From Anaerosalibacter massiliensis (GTDB lineage: Bacteria; Bacillota; Clostridia; Tissierellales; Sporanaerobacteraceae), in contig CCEZ01000044.1 in assembly GCA_000751555.1 (NCBI GenBank), positions 1 to 64,000 of the forward strand: a DNA stretch of 64,000 nt, in the 5' to 3' direction. Position 1 is the stretch's first letter. Each line of letters begins with the position of its first letter. Made by a program: the position numbers and the translations under genes. Under the pieces are notes generated by a model. That model was not told the origin of the DNA and did not search any database. It saw only the letters and a program-made list of their open reading frames with translations. Shown here piece by piece: positions 12,128-21,787 of the stretch.

Positions 12128-12156
12128 ATTATACCATTATTTATCTTCATCGTCAA
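12128..12156 (-). promoter_or_regulatory. Sigma-A promoter for rplJL inside the end of rplA
   Basis: TTGACG (12156-12151) and TATAAT (12133-12128) on the minus strand are 17 bases apart. The -35 box lies within the last codons of rplA, placing the start just before the L10 leader. Confidence 0.7.
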
Positions 12157-12859
12157 CAAGTGCATCTATAATTCTTTGGGAACTTATTTTAACTCCTGGT
12201 CCCATAGTGCTAGATAATGCAACATTCTTTAAATATTTACCCTTTGCTGATGCTGGTTTAGCTTTAATTATAGCATCCATAATAGTTGCAAAATTTTGTC
12301 TTAGTTTCTTTGTTCCAAAAGAAACTTTTCCTATAGGAACATTAATTATACTGCTTTTGTCAACTCTATATTCAACTTTCCCAGCTTTTATTTCATCAAC
12401 AGCCTTTCCAACTTCAAAAGTAACTGTACCTGATTTTGGATTTGGCATCAATCCTTTAGGACCTAACACTCTTCCTAATCTTCCAACAACACTCATCATA
12501 TCAGGTGTTGCAACTACTACATCAAAGTCAAACCAATTTTCTTTTTGAATCTTCTCTACATATTCATCGCTTCCAACGTAGTCTGCTCCTGCATCTTCTG
12601 CCTCTTTAACTTTGTCTCCTTTTGCGAATACTAGAACCTTTCTTGTTTTACCAGTTCCATGAGGTAAAACCACTGCACCTCTAACTTGTTGATCTGCATG
12701 TTTTGGATCTACTCCAAGTCTTACTGAAAGCTCTACTGTCTCATCAAAATTTGCTTTTGCAGTTTTCTGAATAAGCTCAATAGCTTCTACTGGTTCATAG
12801 TATTTATGCCTATCTATAAGCTTAATACTTTCTTGATATTTCTTACCTCTCTTTGCCAT
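12137..12859 (-). CDS. rplA: 50S ribosomal protein L1
   Basis: L1 forms the mobile stalk that moves deacylated tRNA out of the E site, and it can repress its own message. The 240-residue protein has the expected AKRGKKYQE start, the RNA-binding signature around [16 protein letters not shown] and a conserved C-terminal STMGPGVKI. Length is slightly above the common 230-235 because of an acidic tail (DALVDDEDK) that also encodes part of the next promoter. It follows rplK by 66 bases. Confidence 0.98.
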   Translation of the reverse strand: MAKRGKKYQESIKLIDRHKYYEPVEAIELIQKTAKANFDETVELSVRLGVDPKHADQQVRGAVVLPHGTGKTRKVLVFAKGDKVKEAEDAGADYVGSDEYVEKIQKENWFDFDVVVATPDMMSVVGRLGRVLGPKGLMPNPKSGTVTFEVGKAVDEIKAGKVEYRVDKSSIINVPIGKVSFGTKKLRQNFATIMDAIIKAKPASAKGKYLKNVALSSTMGPGVKISSQRIIDALVDDEDK

Positions 12860-12925
12860 AAAACATACCTCCTAGTGGTTTTAGCGGAAAACCCTCCCAC
12901 TTAATTTTATATTTTCTTCAATAAA

Positions 12926-13351
12926 TTATTCTTCAACTACAATTCCCATACTTCTTGCAGTTCCTTCTACCATTCTCATAGCAGCTTCAATACTACCTGC
13001 ATTTAAATCAGGCATCTTTATTTCTGCAATTTCTTTTACTTTATCTTTTGAAATTTTAGCAACCTTAGTTTTATTTGGTTCTCCAGAACCTAATTCAACC
13101 CCAACAGCTTTCTTTAATAAAACTGATGCAGGTGGAGTCTTTGTGATAAAAGTAAATGATCTATCTTGATAAACTGTAAGAACAACTGGAATTATCATAC
13201 CAGCTTGATCTGCAGTCTTCGCATTAAATTCTTTTGTAAATTGCATAATATTTACACCATGAGGTCCTAATGCTGTACCTACTGGTGGTGCTGGTGTTGC
13301 CTTTCCTGCTGGAATTTGTAGTTTAACTACGGCTATGACTTTCTTTGCCAT
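12926..13351 (-). CDS. rplK: 50S ribosomal protein L11
   Basis: L11 binds the GTPase-associated region of 23S rRNA and is needed for RelA/Rel activation. The chosen ATG at 13351 begins [24 protein letters not shown], the family start, with GAGGAGGTGGAATTCA in front. It gives 141 residues, the usual length. The reading that begins at 13402 adds 17 residues with no counterpart. The C-terminal RNA-binding domain ([20 protein letters not shown]) is complete. Confidence 0.97.
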   Translation of the reverse strand: MAKKVIAVVKLQIPAGKATPAPPVGTALGPHGVNIMQFTKEFNAKTADQAGMIIPVVLTVYQDRSFTFITKTPPASVLLKKAVGVELGSGEPNKTKVAKISKDKVKEIAEIKMPDLNAGSIEAAMRMVEGTARSMGIVVEE

Positions 13352-13449
13352 TGAATTCCACCTCCTCATTATTCTGTGGTATTGCGGGATAGTCCCTCCC
13401 ACCTAAAACAGATCTATTTAAAAAAGCCTATTAGCTTTTATAAACTTAT

Positions 13450-14010
13450 TTAAAGTTTTTCTATCTGGTCAAAATCTAGCTCCACAAGTGTTTCTCTTCC
13501 AAACATAGAAACAAAAACTTTTACTTTTTTCTTTTCTAGGTTTACATTTTCAACAGTTCCCATGAAATTTTCAAAAGGACCTGATATAACTTTTACTGCA
13601 TTTCCTTCTTCTAAATCAATATTAGGTAGAATTGTATCTTGAACGCCTAAGGCCCTTACTTCCTCATCCGACAGAGGAACAGGCTTAGAACCAGGCCCAA
13701 CAAATCCGGTAACTCCTCTTGTATTTCTAACTAGATACCAAGATTCATCATTGATTATCATTTTTAAAATAACATATCCTGGAAACATCTTTCTTTCCTT
13801 AACTTTTTTCTTTCCAGACTTAGCCTCAATATATTCTTCAGTAGGAACTATTACTTCAAATATATCATCTTTCATTCCTCTATTTTCTACCATTTTTTCA
13901 ATATTAGCTTTTACTTTATTCTCATGGCCAGAATAGGTATGAACTACATACCATTTAGCTTTTTTAGATCTCTCTATTCTATTTTCATCTTTTTCATTTC
14001 TATCCATCAT
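13450..14010 (-). CDS. nusG: Transcription termination/antitermination factor NusG
   Basis: NusG couples RNA polymerase to pausing, Rho and ribosomes. The 186-residue protein has an N-terminal NGN domain (AKWYVVHTYSGHENKVKANIE, RKMFPGYVILKM, VRNTRGVTGFVG). A C-terminal KOW domain follows with GNAVKVISGPFENFMGTVE. A charged 17-residue N-terminal extension (DRNEKDENRIERSKKAK) precedes the NGN domain. The second ATG is an equally possible start. It lies between secE and rplK, the standard order. Confidence 0.97.
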   Translation of the reverse strand: MMDRNEKDENRIERSKKAKWYVVHTYSGHENKVKANIEKMVENRGMKDDIFEVIVPTEEYIEAKSGKKKVKERKMFPGYVILKMIINDESWYLVRNTRGVTGFVGPGSKPVPLSDEEVRALGVQDTILPNIDLEEGNAVKVISGPFENFMGTVENVNLEKKKVKVFVSMFGRETLVELDFDQIEKL

Positions 14011-14057
14011 AAGTACGAGGACCCTCCTTGGTATTGGTCCTTCCCTCCTTCATATCA

Positions 14058-14264
14058 TTACTTTATTATAAAAGATAATAATCGATGGATTCCCAAGTCT
14101 AAAACCCAAACTACCAATCCAAATACTAAACACATGAATATTACTACACCAATATAGTCAATTGTTTCTTTTTTAGTAGGCCACATAACTTTTTTTGTTT
14201 CAGCTTTTACCCCTTTAAAATAAGTACCTACTTTTCCTTTTTTAGAACTAGTTTGAGCAGACAT
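14058..14264 (-). CDS. secE: Preprotein translocase subunit SecE
   Basis: This 68-residue single-span protein clamps SecY in the Sec translocon. The cytoplasmic part holds the conserved VKAETKKVMWPTKKE amphipathic helix (about residues 19-33), followed by one transmembrane segment (IGVVIFMCLVFGLVVWVLDLG). Size and motif are typical of Gram-positive SecE. It is cotranscribed with rpmG upstream (33 bases) and nusG downstream (47 bases). Confidence 0.96.
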   Translation of the reverse strand: MSAQTSSKKGKVGTYFKGVKAETKKVMWPTKKETIDYIGVVIFMCLVFGLVVWVLDLGIHRLLSFIIK

Positions 14265-14297
14265 TTAATTCACATCCTTACCTTTTTTTCTTATACA

Positions 14298-14447
14298 TTA
14301 CCTAGTTTCTTTGTGTAATGTATGTTCCTTACAAAACTTACAATATTTTTTAAGTTCTAGTCTTTCACTATTATGATTTTTATTCTTAGAAGTATTATAA
14401 TTTCTTTGTTTGCATTTAGTACAAGCCATTACTACCTTGTCTCTCAC
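14298..14447 (-). CDS. rpmG: 50S ribosomal protein L33
   Basis: A 49-residue protein is encoded from a GTG at 14447 with GGAGGTGTCCCTA before it. It has two CxxC pairs (CTKC at residues 9-12 and CKFC at 36-39), so it is the zinc-binding form of L33. The sequence around [20 protein letters not shown] is diagnostic. Its position directly before secE-nusG is the standard one. An ATG six codons in (residue 7) is the only other possible start, but the GTG has the better ribosome binding site. Confidence 0.93.
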   Translation of the reverse strand: MRDKVVMACTKCKQRNYNTSKNKNHNSERLELKKYCKFCKEHTLHKETR

Positions 14448-14537
14448 TAGGGACACCTCCTACATAAAAGTGTATATATGAATGTGGTAGATTCCGCATA
14501 TAGAAACCCACTATTAAACCATTACTTTACTTAATAT

Positions 14538-14566
14538 AAACTATCATAAATCAAATACTATGTCAA
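14538..14566 (-). promoter_or_regulatory. Probable promoter of the rpmG-secE-nusG-rplKA operon
   Basis: TTGACA (14566-14561) is followed after 17 bases by TAGTTT (14543-14538) on the minus strand, about 90 bases ahead of rpmG. The -35 box is perfect and the -10 box is weak. Confidence 0.45.
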
Positions 14567-14664
14567 TAAAAAATTTGACAACATAGAAACCTCATAGTAT
14601 ATATGAGTTTGCCCAATAAATGAATATTTTAACATTTATTTACCTGCTGTAATTTTTTCTTGAA

Positions 14665-14699
14665 AAAAGACTAGGTCAAAAAGACCCAGTCTTTTTTTT
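14665..14699 (-). terminator. Intrinsic terminator after tuf
   Basis: On the minus strand AAAAGACTGGGTC and GACCTAGTCTTTTTT pair around a short loop, with a terminal T-run four bases after the tuf stop codon. A perfect arm of about nine pairs is visible. Confidence 0.85.
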
Positions 14700-14703
14700 C
14701 ATC

Positions 14704-15897
14704 TTATGCAATAATATTAGTAACAACTCCAGAACCTACTGTTCTTCCACCTTCACGAATTGAAAATCTTAATCCTTCTTCTATAGCTATTGGTGTTATT
14801 AGTTCAATTGTGAATTTAGCGTTGTCTCCAGGCATTACCATTTCTGTTCCTTCTTCTAATTCTATATTCCCTGTTACATCTGTTGTTCTAAAATAAAATT
14901 GTGGTCTATATCCATTGAAGAATGGTGTATGTCTTCCACCTTCTTCTTTTGTCAATACATATACTTCAGATTCAAATTTTGTATGTGGTGTTATACTTCC
15001 TGGAGCTGCTAATACTTGACCTCTTTCAATCTCTTCTCTTTGAACTCCTCTTAGTAATGCTCCTATATTGTCTCCTGCTCTTGCTTCATCTAATATCTTT
15101 CTAAACATTTCTACTCCTGTTACTACTACTTTTCTTGAGGAATCGCTTAGTCCTACTAGTTCTACTTCATCACCTGTTTTTAGTTCTCCTCTTTCTACTC
15201 TTCCTGTTGCTACTGTTCCTCTTCCTGTTATACTAAATACGTCTTCTACTGGCATTAGGAATGGTTTATCTACATCTCTTTCTGGTTCTGGAATTTCTTC
15301 GTCTATTGCTGCCATTAATTCCATTATTTTGTCTCCCCATTCACTTTCTGGTTCTTCTATTGCTTTAAGTGCTGAGCCTACTATTATCTTTGCATTGTCC
15401 CCATCAAATTCGTATTCGCTTAATAATTCTCTTACTTCCATTTCTACTAGTTCTATTAGTTCTTCATCATCTACCATATCTGCTTTGTTTAAGAATACTA
15501 CTATCTTTGGTACTCCAACATTTCTAGATAATAATATATGTTCTCTTGTTTGTGGCATTGGACCATCTGCTGCTGATACTACTAGTATCGCTCCATCCAT
15601 TTGTGCTGCCCCTGTGATCATGTTCTTTACATAGTCAGCGTGTCCTGGACAGTCAACGTGAGCATAGTGACGATTTTCTGTTTCATATTCTACGTGAGAT
15701 GTTGAGATTGTTATTCCTCTTTCTCTTTCTTCTGGGGCTTTATCTATATTATCATAGCTCATTACTTCCCCTGATCCTGATCTTGTGTTTAGAACTGTTG
15801 TTATTGCTGCTGTTAATGTTGTTTTACCATGGTCTACGTGACCTATTGTTCCAATATTAATATGTGGTTTTGTTCTCTCAAATTTTGCTTTTCCCAT
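14704..15897 (-). CDS. tuf: Elongation factor Tu
   Basis: This 397-residue GTPase delivers aminoacyl-tRNA to the ribosome. It has the P-loop [10 protein letters not shown] (about 19-28), [17 protein letters not shown] and SALKA G motifs. The beta-barrel domains end in VGSGVVTNI. It is transcribed from a promoter ahead of tRNA-Thr and ends at its own terminator, so it is not part of the str operon. The first bases of a second tuf at the window's left edge share the same start context, so the genome probably has two copies. Confidence 0.98.
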   Translation of the reverse strand: MGKAKFERTKPHINIGTIGHVDHGKTTLTAAITTVLNTRSGSGEVMSYDNIDKAPEERERGITISTSHVEYETENRHYAHVDCPGHADYVKNMITGAAQMDGAILVVSAADGPMPQTREHILLSRNVGVPKIVVFLNKADMVDDEELIELVEMEVRELLSEYEFDGDNAKIIVGSALKAIEEPESEWGDKIMELMAAIDEEIPEPERDVDKPFLMPVEDVFSITGRGTVATGRVERGELKTGDEVELVGLSDSSRKVVVTGVEMFRKILDEARAGDNIGALLRGVQREEIERGQVLAAPGSITPHTKFESEVYVLTKEEGGRHTPFFNGYRPQFYFRTTDVTGNIELEEGTEMVMPGDNAKFTIELITPIAIEEGLRFSIREGGRTVGSGVVTNIIA

Positions 15898-15958
15898 TTT
15901 ACTTCCTCCTTAACTTTTAATTTCATAAGAAAACATATCCGGGTGTTTCCTAAGTTTA

Positions 15959-15992
15959 AATAATAAGTAATATTTAATAATAAGTAATATTT
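15959..15992. repeat. Tandem 17-bp repeat in the tRNA-Thr/tuf spacer
   Basis: The 17-base unit AATAATAAGTAATATTT occurs twice head to tail (15959-15975 and 15976-15992) without a mismatch. It lies in the transcribed spacer between tRNA-Thr and tuf. It looks like a slippage duplication; no function is evident. Confidence 0.85.
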
Positions 15993-16007
15993 TAAAAATT
16001 TATATTA

Positions 16008-16083
16008 TGGAGCCCATGACCGGATTTGAACCGGTGACCTCTTGCTTACCATGCAAGTGCTCTACCTTCTGAGCTACATGGGC
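16008..16083 (-). tRNA. tRNA-Thr (anticodon GGT)
   Basis: The minus strand folds as a 76-base tRNA. The acceptor stem GCCCATG pairs with CATGGGC, and the D arm is present (GCTCAGAAGGTAGAGC). The anticodon stem CTTGC/GCAAG encloses loop ATGGTAA with anticodon GGT, and the T arm contains GGTTCAAATCC. The 3' CCA is encoded. It sits 110 bases ahead of tuf under a strong promoter and is probably cotranscribed with it. Confidence 0.96.
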
Positions 16084-16103
16084 ATTTATAACCACTGTAA
16101 ACA

Positions 16104-16132
16104 ATTTTACTATCTAGTTAGACTATTGTCAA
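16104..16132 (-). promoter_or_regulatory. Sigma-A promoter of tRNA-Thr-tuf
   Basis: TTGACA (16132-16127) and TAAAAT (16109-16104) on the minus strand are separated by exactly 17 bases, placing the start about 15 bases before the tRNA. Confidence 0.75.
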
Positions 16133-16143
16133 TAGGAAAAATA

Positions 16144-16791
16144 TTAATCCTCTCTTAATTCTAAATATCTTTCTAGTTTTCTTTTCACTCTTTGAAGTGC
16201 ATTATCAATACTTTTTACATGTCTATCTAGTTCTACTGCAATTTCTTGATAAGACTTGCCCTCCAAGTATGCCATGAGCACTTCCCATTCAAGATCACTT
16301 AATATTTCGCCAATTTTATTTTCAATGTTATTTAACTCTTCTCTCCCTATAATAAGTTCCTCTGGATCTGTAATTTTAACTCCTGACAGTACATCTAAAA
16401 GAGTCCTATCTGACTCTTCATCATAGATAGGTTTGTTCAAAGATACATAAGAGTTTAAAGGAATATGTTTTTGCCTAGTTGCTGTTTTAATTGCAGTTAT
16501 TATCTGTCTAGTTATACAAAGCTCTGCAAAAGCCTTAAAAGATGTAAGCTTGTCCTTATTATAATCGCGAATAGCTTTATAAAGGCCTATCATGCCTTCT
16601 TGAATAATATCTTCTCTATCTGCACCAATTAAAAAATAAGATCTAGCTTTTATCCTTACAAAATTTTTATACTTAGTTATGAGATATTCTAAGGCTTGAA
16701 GATCACCCCTTTTCGCTTCTTCAACAATATCTTCATCTTCTAAGCTATCACAATATACAATATCCAGTTCATTGTATAAACCTATGCCCAC
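16144..16791 (-). CDS. sigH: RNA polymerase sigma-H factor
   Basis: This 215-residue sigma-70-family factor directs early sporulation transcription in endospore formers. Region 2 is seen in LEYLITKYKNFVRIKARSYF and DREDIIQEGMIGLYKAIRDY, and region 4 in LEWEVLMAYLEGKSYQEIA with the recognition helix RHVKSIDNALQRVKRKLERY. I prefer the GTG at 16791, seven bases after GGAGGGG; a TTG one codon earlier is also open. It has its own promoter (16850-16878). The neighbours yacP and rlmB are also adjacent to sigH in B. subtilis. Its presence suggests a spore-forming host. Confidence 0.95.
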   Translation of the reverse strand: MGIGLYNELDIVYCDSLEDEDIVEEAKRGDLQALEYLITKYKNFVRIKARSYFLIGADREDIIQEGMIGLYKAIRDYNKDKLTSFKAFAELCITRQIITAIKTATRQKHIPLNSYVSLNKPIYDEESDRTLLDVLSGVKITDPEELIIGREELNNIENKIGEILSDLEWEVLMAYLEGKSYQEIAVELDRHVKSIDNALQRVKRKLERYLELRED

Positions 16792-16849
16792 CAAACATCC
16801 CCTCCAGAAAGTGTTAAAACCTTTGACTTTGCTTATTTCAATTAATTAA

Positions 16850-16878
16850 ATTATAGTTAATTAAGTTTTAATAGTCAA
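16850..16878 (-). promoter_or_regulatory. Sigma-A promoter of sigH
   Basis: TTGACT (16878-16873) and TATAAT (16855-16850) on the minus strand are 17 bases apart, about 60 bases ahead of the sigH start, overlapping the end of yacP. Confidence 0.7.
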
Positions 16879-16880
16879 GA

Positions 16881-17414
16881 TTATTTCTCATTCTTTCCCC
16901 ATTTTTCCAACTTTTTAAGAATTTCATCATCCAATCTTCCAATAATTAGATTGTTTTTCTGATTTTCCCTCTTATTTTTTTTATTAATAAAGGATTTATA
17001 ATTATTTATTTCAACCTCTAACTCTCTAGCAGAAATCCTAGTTCCTCCTCTTCCTAGAACAACCTGTTGCTCCATCCAATCTGATGTAGCTACTCTAACT
17101 TTTTTTACCCTTCCTATATCATCCAATACTTTTTCAATATAATGATCCGCTGTTTCATCTTCTTTTGTATATACTACTTCAACCCCTTTTATTGTTTCCT
17201 TTTTTCCACTATTACCCTTTACCATATGTGCATCAAATACTATTATAACTTTTATTTTAGTATAGTATTGATATTCAGTCATTATATCTATTAGTTCATT
17301 TCTAGCTACCTCTAAATCTATCTCACTTAAAGAACGTAGTTTTTCCCAAGAATTTATAATATTATATCCATCTACAAATAAATATTCTTTAAAACCCGAT
17401 CCATTATTTGACAT
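16881..17414 (-). CDS. yacP: NYN-domain ribonuclease-like protein (YacP/Rae1 family)
   Basis: This 177-residue PIN-like NYN protein has the family start EYLFVDGYNIINSW, the acidic FDAH region (VIVFDAHMVKGNSGKK) and VYTKEDETADHYIEKV plus VATSDWMEQQVVLGRG. In B. subtilis the relative Rae1 (YacP) is a ribosome-associated endonuclease that cuts mRNA in the A site. That role is family knowledge. The start overlaps the rlmB stop by 11 bases, indicating translational coupling. Confidence 0.9.
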   Translation of the reverse strand: MSNNGSGFKEYLFVDGYNIINSWEKLRSLSEIDLEVARNELIDIMTEYQYYTKIKVIIVFDAHMVKGNSGKKETIKGVEVVYTKEDETADHYIEKVLDDIGRVKKVRVATSDWMEQQVVLGRGGTRISARELEVEINNYKSFINKKNKRENQKNNLIIGRLDDEILKKLEKWGKNEK

Positions 17415-18144
17415 ATCTCTCTCTTACCACTTCAAATATTAGTATAGAGGCAGCATTTGAAGCATTTAAAGATGATATCTTGCCCAACATAGGTATCTTA
17501 ACTAAAAAATCACAGTTTTCTTTTACTAGTCTGGAGATTCCTTTTCCTTCACTTCCAATGACTAGCACTTTTGGTCCACTAAAATCTCTCTGAAAATAAT
17601 ATTCTTTACCTTCTACATCTGCACCATATACCCATAGTCCTTTCTCTTTAAGCTCTTTCAGAGTATCAGTTATATTAGTTACTTTAGATATCAACATATG
17701 CTCTACAGCTCCTGCTGAAGCTTTAATGGCAGTCTGAGATACTGTAGCAGCTCTTCTCTTTGGTATTATAATACCATGAGCACCTCCACATTCTGCCGAC
17801 CTTATAATAGAACCTAAATTGTGAGGGTCTTCTATTTCATCAAGAACTATTATAAATGGATCCTCTTTTAAATCTCTAGCTTTATTTAAAATATCATCTA
17901 TAGATGCATATTTAAAAGGAGTAACTAGAGCTGCTACCCCTTGGTGAGTGCTTCCCTCAGAAATAGCATCTAGTTTTTTTCTATCTACATACTGTATTGG
18001 AATTTTTTCATCCTTAGCTATTCCAATAATTTTATTAATAGAACCCTTTAATTCTCCCTTAGATATTAAAATTTTTTCAACTTCCCTATTTGTTTTAAAA
18101 ACTTCGAGCACTGGATTTCTTCCTACAATATAGTTACTTTCCAT
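17404..18144 (-). CDS. rlmB: 23S rRNA (guanosine-2'-O-)-methyltransferase RlmB
   Basis: This SpoU/TrmH-family enzyme transfers a methyl group from SAM to the ribose of G2251 in 23S rRNA (E. coli numbering). The substrate-binding domain begins NYIVGRNPVLEVFKTNREVE. The knotted catalytic domain shows LDEIEDPHNLGSIIRSAECGG, VLVIGSEGKGISRLV and the C-terminal IPMLGKISSLNASNAASI. I prefer ATG 18144 (MESNY, 246 residues) after GGGAGTGAATAGA; a GTG three codons upstream is open but overlaps that site. It overlaps yacP downstream. Confidence 0.95.
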   Translation of the reverse strand: MESNYIVGRNPVLEVFKTNREVEKILISKGELKGSINKIIGIAKDEKIPIQYVDRKKLDAISEGSTHQGVAALVTPFKYASIDDILNKARDLKEDPFIIVLDEIEDPHNLGSIIRSAECGGAHGIIIPKRRAATVSQTAIKASAGAVEHMLISKVTNITDTLKELKEKGLWVYGADVEGKEYYFQRDFSGPKVLVIGSEGKGISRLVKENCDFLVKIPMLGKISSLNASNAASILIFEVVRERYVK

Positions 18145-18229
18145 TCTATTCACTCCCTATGTTTATACTGTATATTAAAATAAATTATACGATAGCATAA
18201 ACATTATCTCAATATATTTTTAATTAATA

Positions 18230-19009
18230 TTATATACTTTTAAATCTTTCTCTTACCTTATCTATTTTCCCACAAGTCATTTTTCCCTCTGGACAAACCC
18301 CTATTAAACAGCTTGGACCAGCATTTTTAAACAAGGTAGGATAAACTTTCTTTACTTCCTTAAGCATCTCTGTAGCTAAAGCCCTTATTTCCCATTGAGC
18401 CCTATTACAACATCTTAACCTAAAGAAATTAAAAAGGCTTCTAGTATTCATAGTAAATACAATTTTAGTTTCGCAAGCATTAGGGAAAACATATCTTGCA
18501 TCTTCTATGGACATTTTTTCTGCCATAGTTCTAGCCCTCTTATCATTATATCCTTTTTTTAGTAACTTTTCAAAATGTTCTTTAAACAATATATCTGTAA
18601 TTTCGTCATAATATTTCTGATCTTCTTCCATAGCTTTAATATAAATATCCCTTGCTTCTTTTACATTATCTATAGATGATGGGATTATGTAATCAAATTG
18701 GTCTAATTTTACATAACGTTGAGATTGTTGAGAAAAACTAGCTATTCTATGTCTTACAAGCTGATGGGTAAGCACTCTTGAAACACCTTCTACTCCAAAA
18801 GTAAAGCTAAGATGTTCAAGAGGAGATTCATGACCTAAATCCATGAGCATGTTTAAAAACCTGTCCACTTTCTCTTCATCTAAATTTTCTTCTATTTTGT
18901 CAATTCCTACAGGAGAATAACAAAGTTTAGCTGCTGATGCTACTAGTTTTTCTCCTTCTGGTGTATATCTTAAAAGTTGAACTTTAAGTTTACTATCCAA
19001 GTATATCAT
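18230..19009 (-). CDS. thyX: Flavin-dependent thymidylate synthase
   Basis: ThyX makes dTMP from dUMP with methylene-tetrahydrofolate, FAD and NADPH. The diagnostic motif [14 protein letters not shown] matches RHRxxSxxxxSxR, about residues 87-100. [20 protein letters not shown] and [20 protein letters not shown] are further family blocks. At 259 residues it is somewhat longer than the common 220-250 residues, with a cysteine-bearing C-terminal part ([16 protein letters not shown]). It is separated from the cys operon upstream by a terminator, so it may have its own start. Confidence 0.96.
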   Translation of the reverse strand: MIYLDSKLKVQLLRYTPEGEKLVASAAKLCYSPVGIDKIEENLDEEKVDRFLNMLMDLGHESPLEHLSFTFGVEGVSRVLTHQLVRHRIASFSQQSQRYVKLDQFDYIIPSSIDNVKEARDIYIKAMEEDQKYYDEITDILFKEHFEKLLKKGYNDKRARTMAEKMSIEDARYVFPNACETKIVFTMNTRSLFNFFRLRCCNRAQWEIRALATEMLKEVKKVYPTLFKNAGPSCLIGVCPEGKMTCGKIDKVRERFKSI

Positions 19010-19025
19010 CCTTTCTTAATTTAAA

Positions 19026-19058
19026 GACTAAGATGTACTTAATAAGTACATCTTAGTC
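19026..19058 (-). terminator. Terminator-like hairpin between mrnC and thyX
   Basis: Two perfect 15-base arms (GACTAAGATGTACTT and its complement, 19026-19040 and 19044-19058) flank a 3-base loop, with TTTAAATT following on the minus strand. It ends the cysE-cysS-mrnC message. Confidence 0.75.
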
Positions 19059-19065
19059 CTTATCT

Positions 19066-19467
19066 TCATATTATTCTATTTAATAATTGAAACATCCTTT
19101 CCTCTTGCCCTGTTAAATATAAAAATCCTATTAAAGCTTCAAATCCTGTTGCATATTTATAATCAGTAATATTTGCATTTTTAGGAGATGAATGAGTCTT
19201 TGCATTTCTTCCTCTTTTGACAATATTTTTTTCTTCTTCTCTAAGTTCTTTCTCTAAAAAATGAATTATATTTGCTTGTGCACCTGCTTTCACATATTTC
19301 ACTGCTTCTTTATGAAGTTCATGGACAGGAAGTTTTTTTTGCAATAAATATCTTCTTATAAAAAGCTCATATACTGCATCTCCTATATAAGCTAATTGTA
19401 GAGGAGAGAGCATGGAAGCCTCTTTTTTAGTTAAATTTTTATTTCTTCCTATTACATCCTCTTCCAT
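19066..19467 (-). CDS. mrnC: Mini-ribonuclease III
   Basis: This 133-residue protein consists only of an RNase III catalytic domain, without a double-stranded RNA binding domain. Mini-III matures the ends of 23S rRNA in B. subtilis. The signature [20 protein letters not shown] carries the catalytic acidic residues, and [20 protein letters not shown] the second set. Its start overlaps the cysS stop by 16 bases, the usual partnership in Bacillota. Confidence 0.94.
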   Translation of the reverse strand: MEEDVIGRNKNLTKKEASMLSPLQLAYIGDAVYELFIRRYLLQKKLPVHELHKEAVKYVKAGAQANIIHFLEKELREEEKNIVKRGRNAKTHSSPKNANITDYKYATGFEALIGFLYLTGQEERMFQLLNRII

Positions 19468-20852
19468 TTTACCCCGCCTTTTGTATCTTCAATTATTATA
19501 CCCTTTTCTTTTAGTTCATCCCTTATTTTATCAGCTAATTCAAAGTTTTTATTTTTTCTAGCTTCTGTTCTCTTTTCTATAAGCTCTAATATTTCACTCT
19601 CTAAAAGGTCTTCCTCTTTAGACAATATTCCTAGTATTTTTGAAAGTTCCATTAATATATCATATATATATTTTAGCAGTTCTTTAGATGAATTTTCATC
19701 TAGTTTTCCATTAGAAATTCTTACTATTTCAAAAAGAGCTGCTATTCCATCAGCTGTATTTAAATCATCTTCCATACTTTCTTTAAATTCAGATTTAAAT
19801 TTATCAATTTCAACTTTTATCTTTTCTTCCTCATCTGTTAAGCTCTTTTCTTCAGCATTTTCCATTAAATATTCTAAATTTTTCTTTCCATTATACAATC
19901 TTTCTAATCCATGTTTAGCTTGAGTAAGTGATTTTTTGCTAAAATTAATAGGATTTCTATAGTGAACAGACAATAAGAAAAATCTTAATACTTCTAAATC
20001 AAACTCTTCTCCAATTTCTCTTATAGTGAAAAAATTAAATTCGGATTTCGACATTTTTTTATTGTCTATATTTATCATAGCATTGTGAAGCCAATAGTTT
20101 GCAAAAGGCTTTTCAGACAGTGTTTCACTTTGAGCTATTTCATTTTCATGATGTGGAAATTGCAAGTCTTCTCCACCAGCATGTATATCAATAGTTTCTC
20201 CTAAAAACTCTCTAGCCATTACAGAACATTCTATATGCCAACCAGGTCTACCTTTCCCCCATGGACTATCCCAAGAAGGCTCTCCTTCTTTCTCCTTCTT
20301 CCACAATGCAAAATCCATAGGGTTTTTCTTTTCTTCGCTGATTTGGATTCTGGCACCGCTTATAAGCTCTTCAATATTCTTTTTAGAAAGCTTTCCATAA
20401 TCTTTAGTTGAGTTTATATTAAAATAAACATTTCCATCTACATTGTATGCACTGCCTTTATCTATTAAACCTTGTATAAAATCTATTATTTCTTCAATAT
20501 GCTCTGTAGCCCTTGGATGGCTAGTTCCTGCTTCATCTAAAAGAAGTCCATCTGCATCTATATGGTATTCTTCAATAAATCTATCGGCTATTTTCTTAAC
20601 TGTTGTATCTTCTTCTTTAGCTTTTTTTATCATTTTATCATCAATATCTGTAAAATTAACTAGATAATCTACTTCATATCCACTGTATTTAAAATATCTT
20701 CTTAATGTATCAAATACTACTAATGGCCTAGCATTTCCTATATGCATATAATTGTATACTGTAGGCCCACATACATACATAGTTACTTTCCCATCTTCTA
20801 TAGGTTTAAACTCTTCTTTTTTCCTAGTTAAAGTATTATATAATTTCATCAT
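19452..20852 (-). CDS. cysS: Cysteinyl-tRNA synthetase
   Basis: This class I synthetase charges tRNA-Cys. The 466-residue protein contains the HIGH-type HIGN ([20 protein letters not shown]), the KMSKS motif ([13 protein letters not shown]), and zinc ligands including [19 protein letters not shown] and [18 protein letters not shown]. It follows cysE with a 17-base overlap. Both lie under a T-box whose specifier reads TGC (Cys), so expression should rise when tRNA-Cys is uncharged. Confidence 0.97.
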   Translation of the reverse strand: MMKLYNTLTRKKEEFKPIEDGKVTMYVCGPTVYNYMHIGNARPLVVFDTLRRYFKYSGYEVDYLVNFTDIDDKMIKKAKEEDTTVKKIADRFIEEYHIDADGLLLDEAGTSHPRATEHIEEIIDFIQGLIDKGSAYNVDGNVYFNINSTKDYGKLSKKNIEELISGARIQISEEKKNPMDFALWKKEKEGEPSWDSPWGKGRPGWHIECSVMAREFLGETIDIHAGGEDLQFPHHENEIAQSETLSEKPFANYWLHNAMINIDNKKMSKSEFNFFTIREIGEEFDLEVLRFFLLSVHYRNPINFSKKSLTQAKHGLERLYNGKKNLEYLMENAEEKSLTDEEEKIKVEIDKFKSEFKESMEDDLNTADGIAALFEIVRISNGKLDENSSKELLKYIYDILMELSKILGILSKEEDLLESEILELIEKRTEARKNKNFELADKIRDELKEKGIIIEDTKGGVKWKRM

Positions 20853-21513
20853 TTACATCTCCTTTCTTTTTATATAGATGGTCTTCTAGTTCTGATATTC
20901 TCTTTCTTAAACATTCTAACTCCTGAAAAACAGGATCTGGTAATTTCACTTGATCTAAATCTATTTCATCTTTTGCTGTAGAACATTTTAATCTTTTATT
21001 ATTTTTAACTACTATTCTTCCGGGTACCCCTACTACTGTGCAATTAGGTGGAACCTCTTTTAAAACTACAGAACCTGCCCCTATTTTTGAATTATCTCCT
21101 ACAGTGAAAGGTCCTAGTACTTTGGCTCCTGAACTTATAACTACATTGTTTCCAATAGTTGGATGTCTCTTCCCTTTTTCCTTCCCTGTACCACCTAATG
21201 TAGCACCTTGATATATAGTTACATTATCACCTATTTCAGTAGTCTCACCTATAACTACTGCCATTCCATGATCTATAAATAAACCCTTTCCAATTTTTGC
21301 ACCTGGATGTATTTCAATTCCCGTAAAAAATCTGCCAATATTAGATATTATCCTAGCTAATAGATACAATCGTATATTATAAAAAAAATGGGCAATTCTA
21401 TAAAAGAAAAGAGCATGTAATCCTGGATAACAAAGTATAGCCTCAGTCCAACTTCTAACAGCTGGATCCCTATTTCTTATGGCTTTTACATCTTCTGTTA
21501 TAGTTTCCCACAT
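20836..21513 (-). CDS. cysE: Serine O-acetyltransferase
   Basis: This left-handed beta-helix hexapeptide-repeat acetyltransferase makes O-acetylserine for cysteine synthesis. Diagnostic parts are [37 protein letters not shown] and [22 protein letters not shown] set the start at ATG 21513 ([20 protein letters not shown], 225 residues), after GGGAGGATATTATT. The reading from 21585 would translate the T-box terminator. The C-terminal tail beyond the helix is longer and charged, as in clostridial/Bacillus CysE. Confidence 0.96.
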   Translation of the reverse strand: MWETITEDVKAIRNRDPAVRSWTEAILCYPGLHALFFYRIAHFFYNIRLYLLARIISNIGRFFTGIEIHPGAKIGKGLFIDHGMAVVIGETTEIGDNVTIYQGATLGGTGKEKGKRHPTIGNNVVISSGAKVLGPFTVGDNSKIGAGSVVLKEVPPNCTVVGVPGRIVVKNNKRLKCSTAKDEIDLDQVKLPDPVFQELECLRKRISELEDHLYKKKGDVNDEII

Positions 21514-21539
21514 AATAATATCCTCCCTTTTTAATAAAT

Positions 21540-21780
21540 AAAAAAACCGCCTCAAATACAGAGACGATTTATTTCGTGGTTCCACTCTGATTGGAAGACA
21601 AAACCCCTTCCAACTCTAAGACAATAACGGTGTCAACCGATTAACCCTACTGTACTTCAGGCAACAGTTCAAAGGTGCACTTCAATTTAACAGGAACTTA
21701 GGGCTTCTCTCAGCTAGGTAAAAACCCTTCTCTGTAAGTATATTAAATCTACTTTCCCTTTTCACAACCTTTAGATAATT
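21540..21780 (-). ncRNA. T-box riboswitch, Cys specifier (TGC)
   Basis: The minus strand has the T-box core GAGTGGAACCACG (about 21573-21585), followed by the terminator stem CGTCTC/GAGGCG and a T-run. The stem I region includes the AGTA(GA) and GAGAGAAGCC-type elements. The specifier lies in GTGCACCTTTGAAC, where TGC precedes ACCTTTGAAC, so the cognate tRNA is Cys. This agrees with the cysE-cysS operon downstream. Confidence 0.9.
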
Positions 21781-21787
21781 ATATTTC

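Noticed and set aside
15068-15634. 188-residue open frame on the plus strand opposite tuf
   Set aside because: It is a serine/threonine-rich mirror of tuf, caused by the strong codon bias of the real gene, and has no ribosome binding site.
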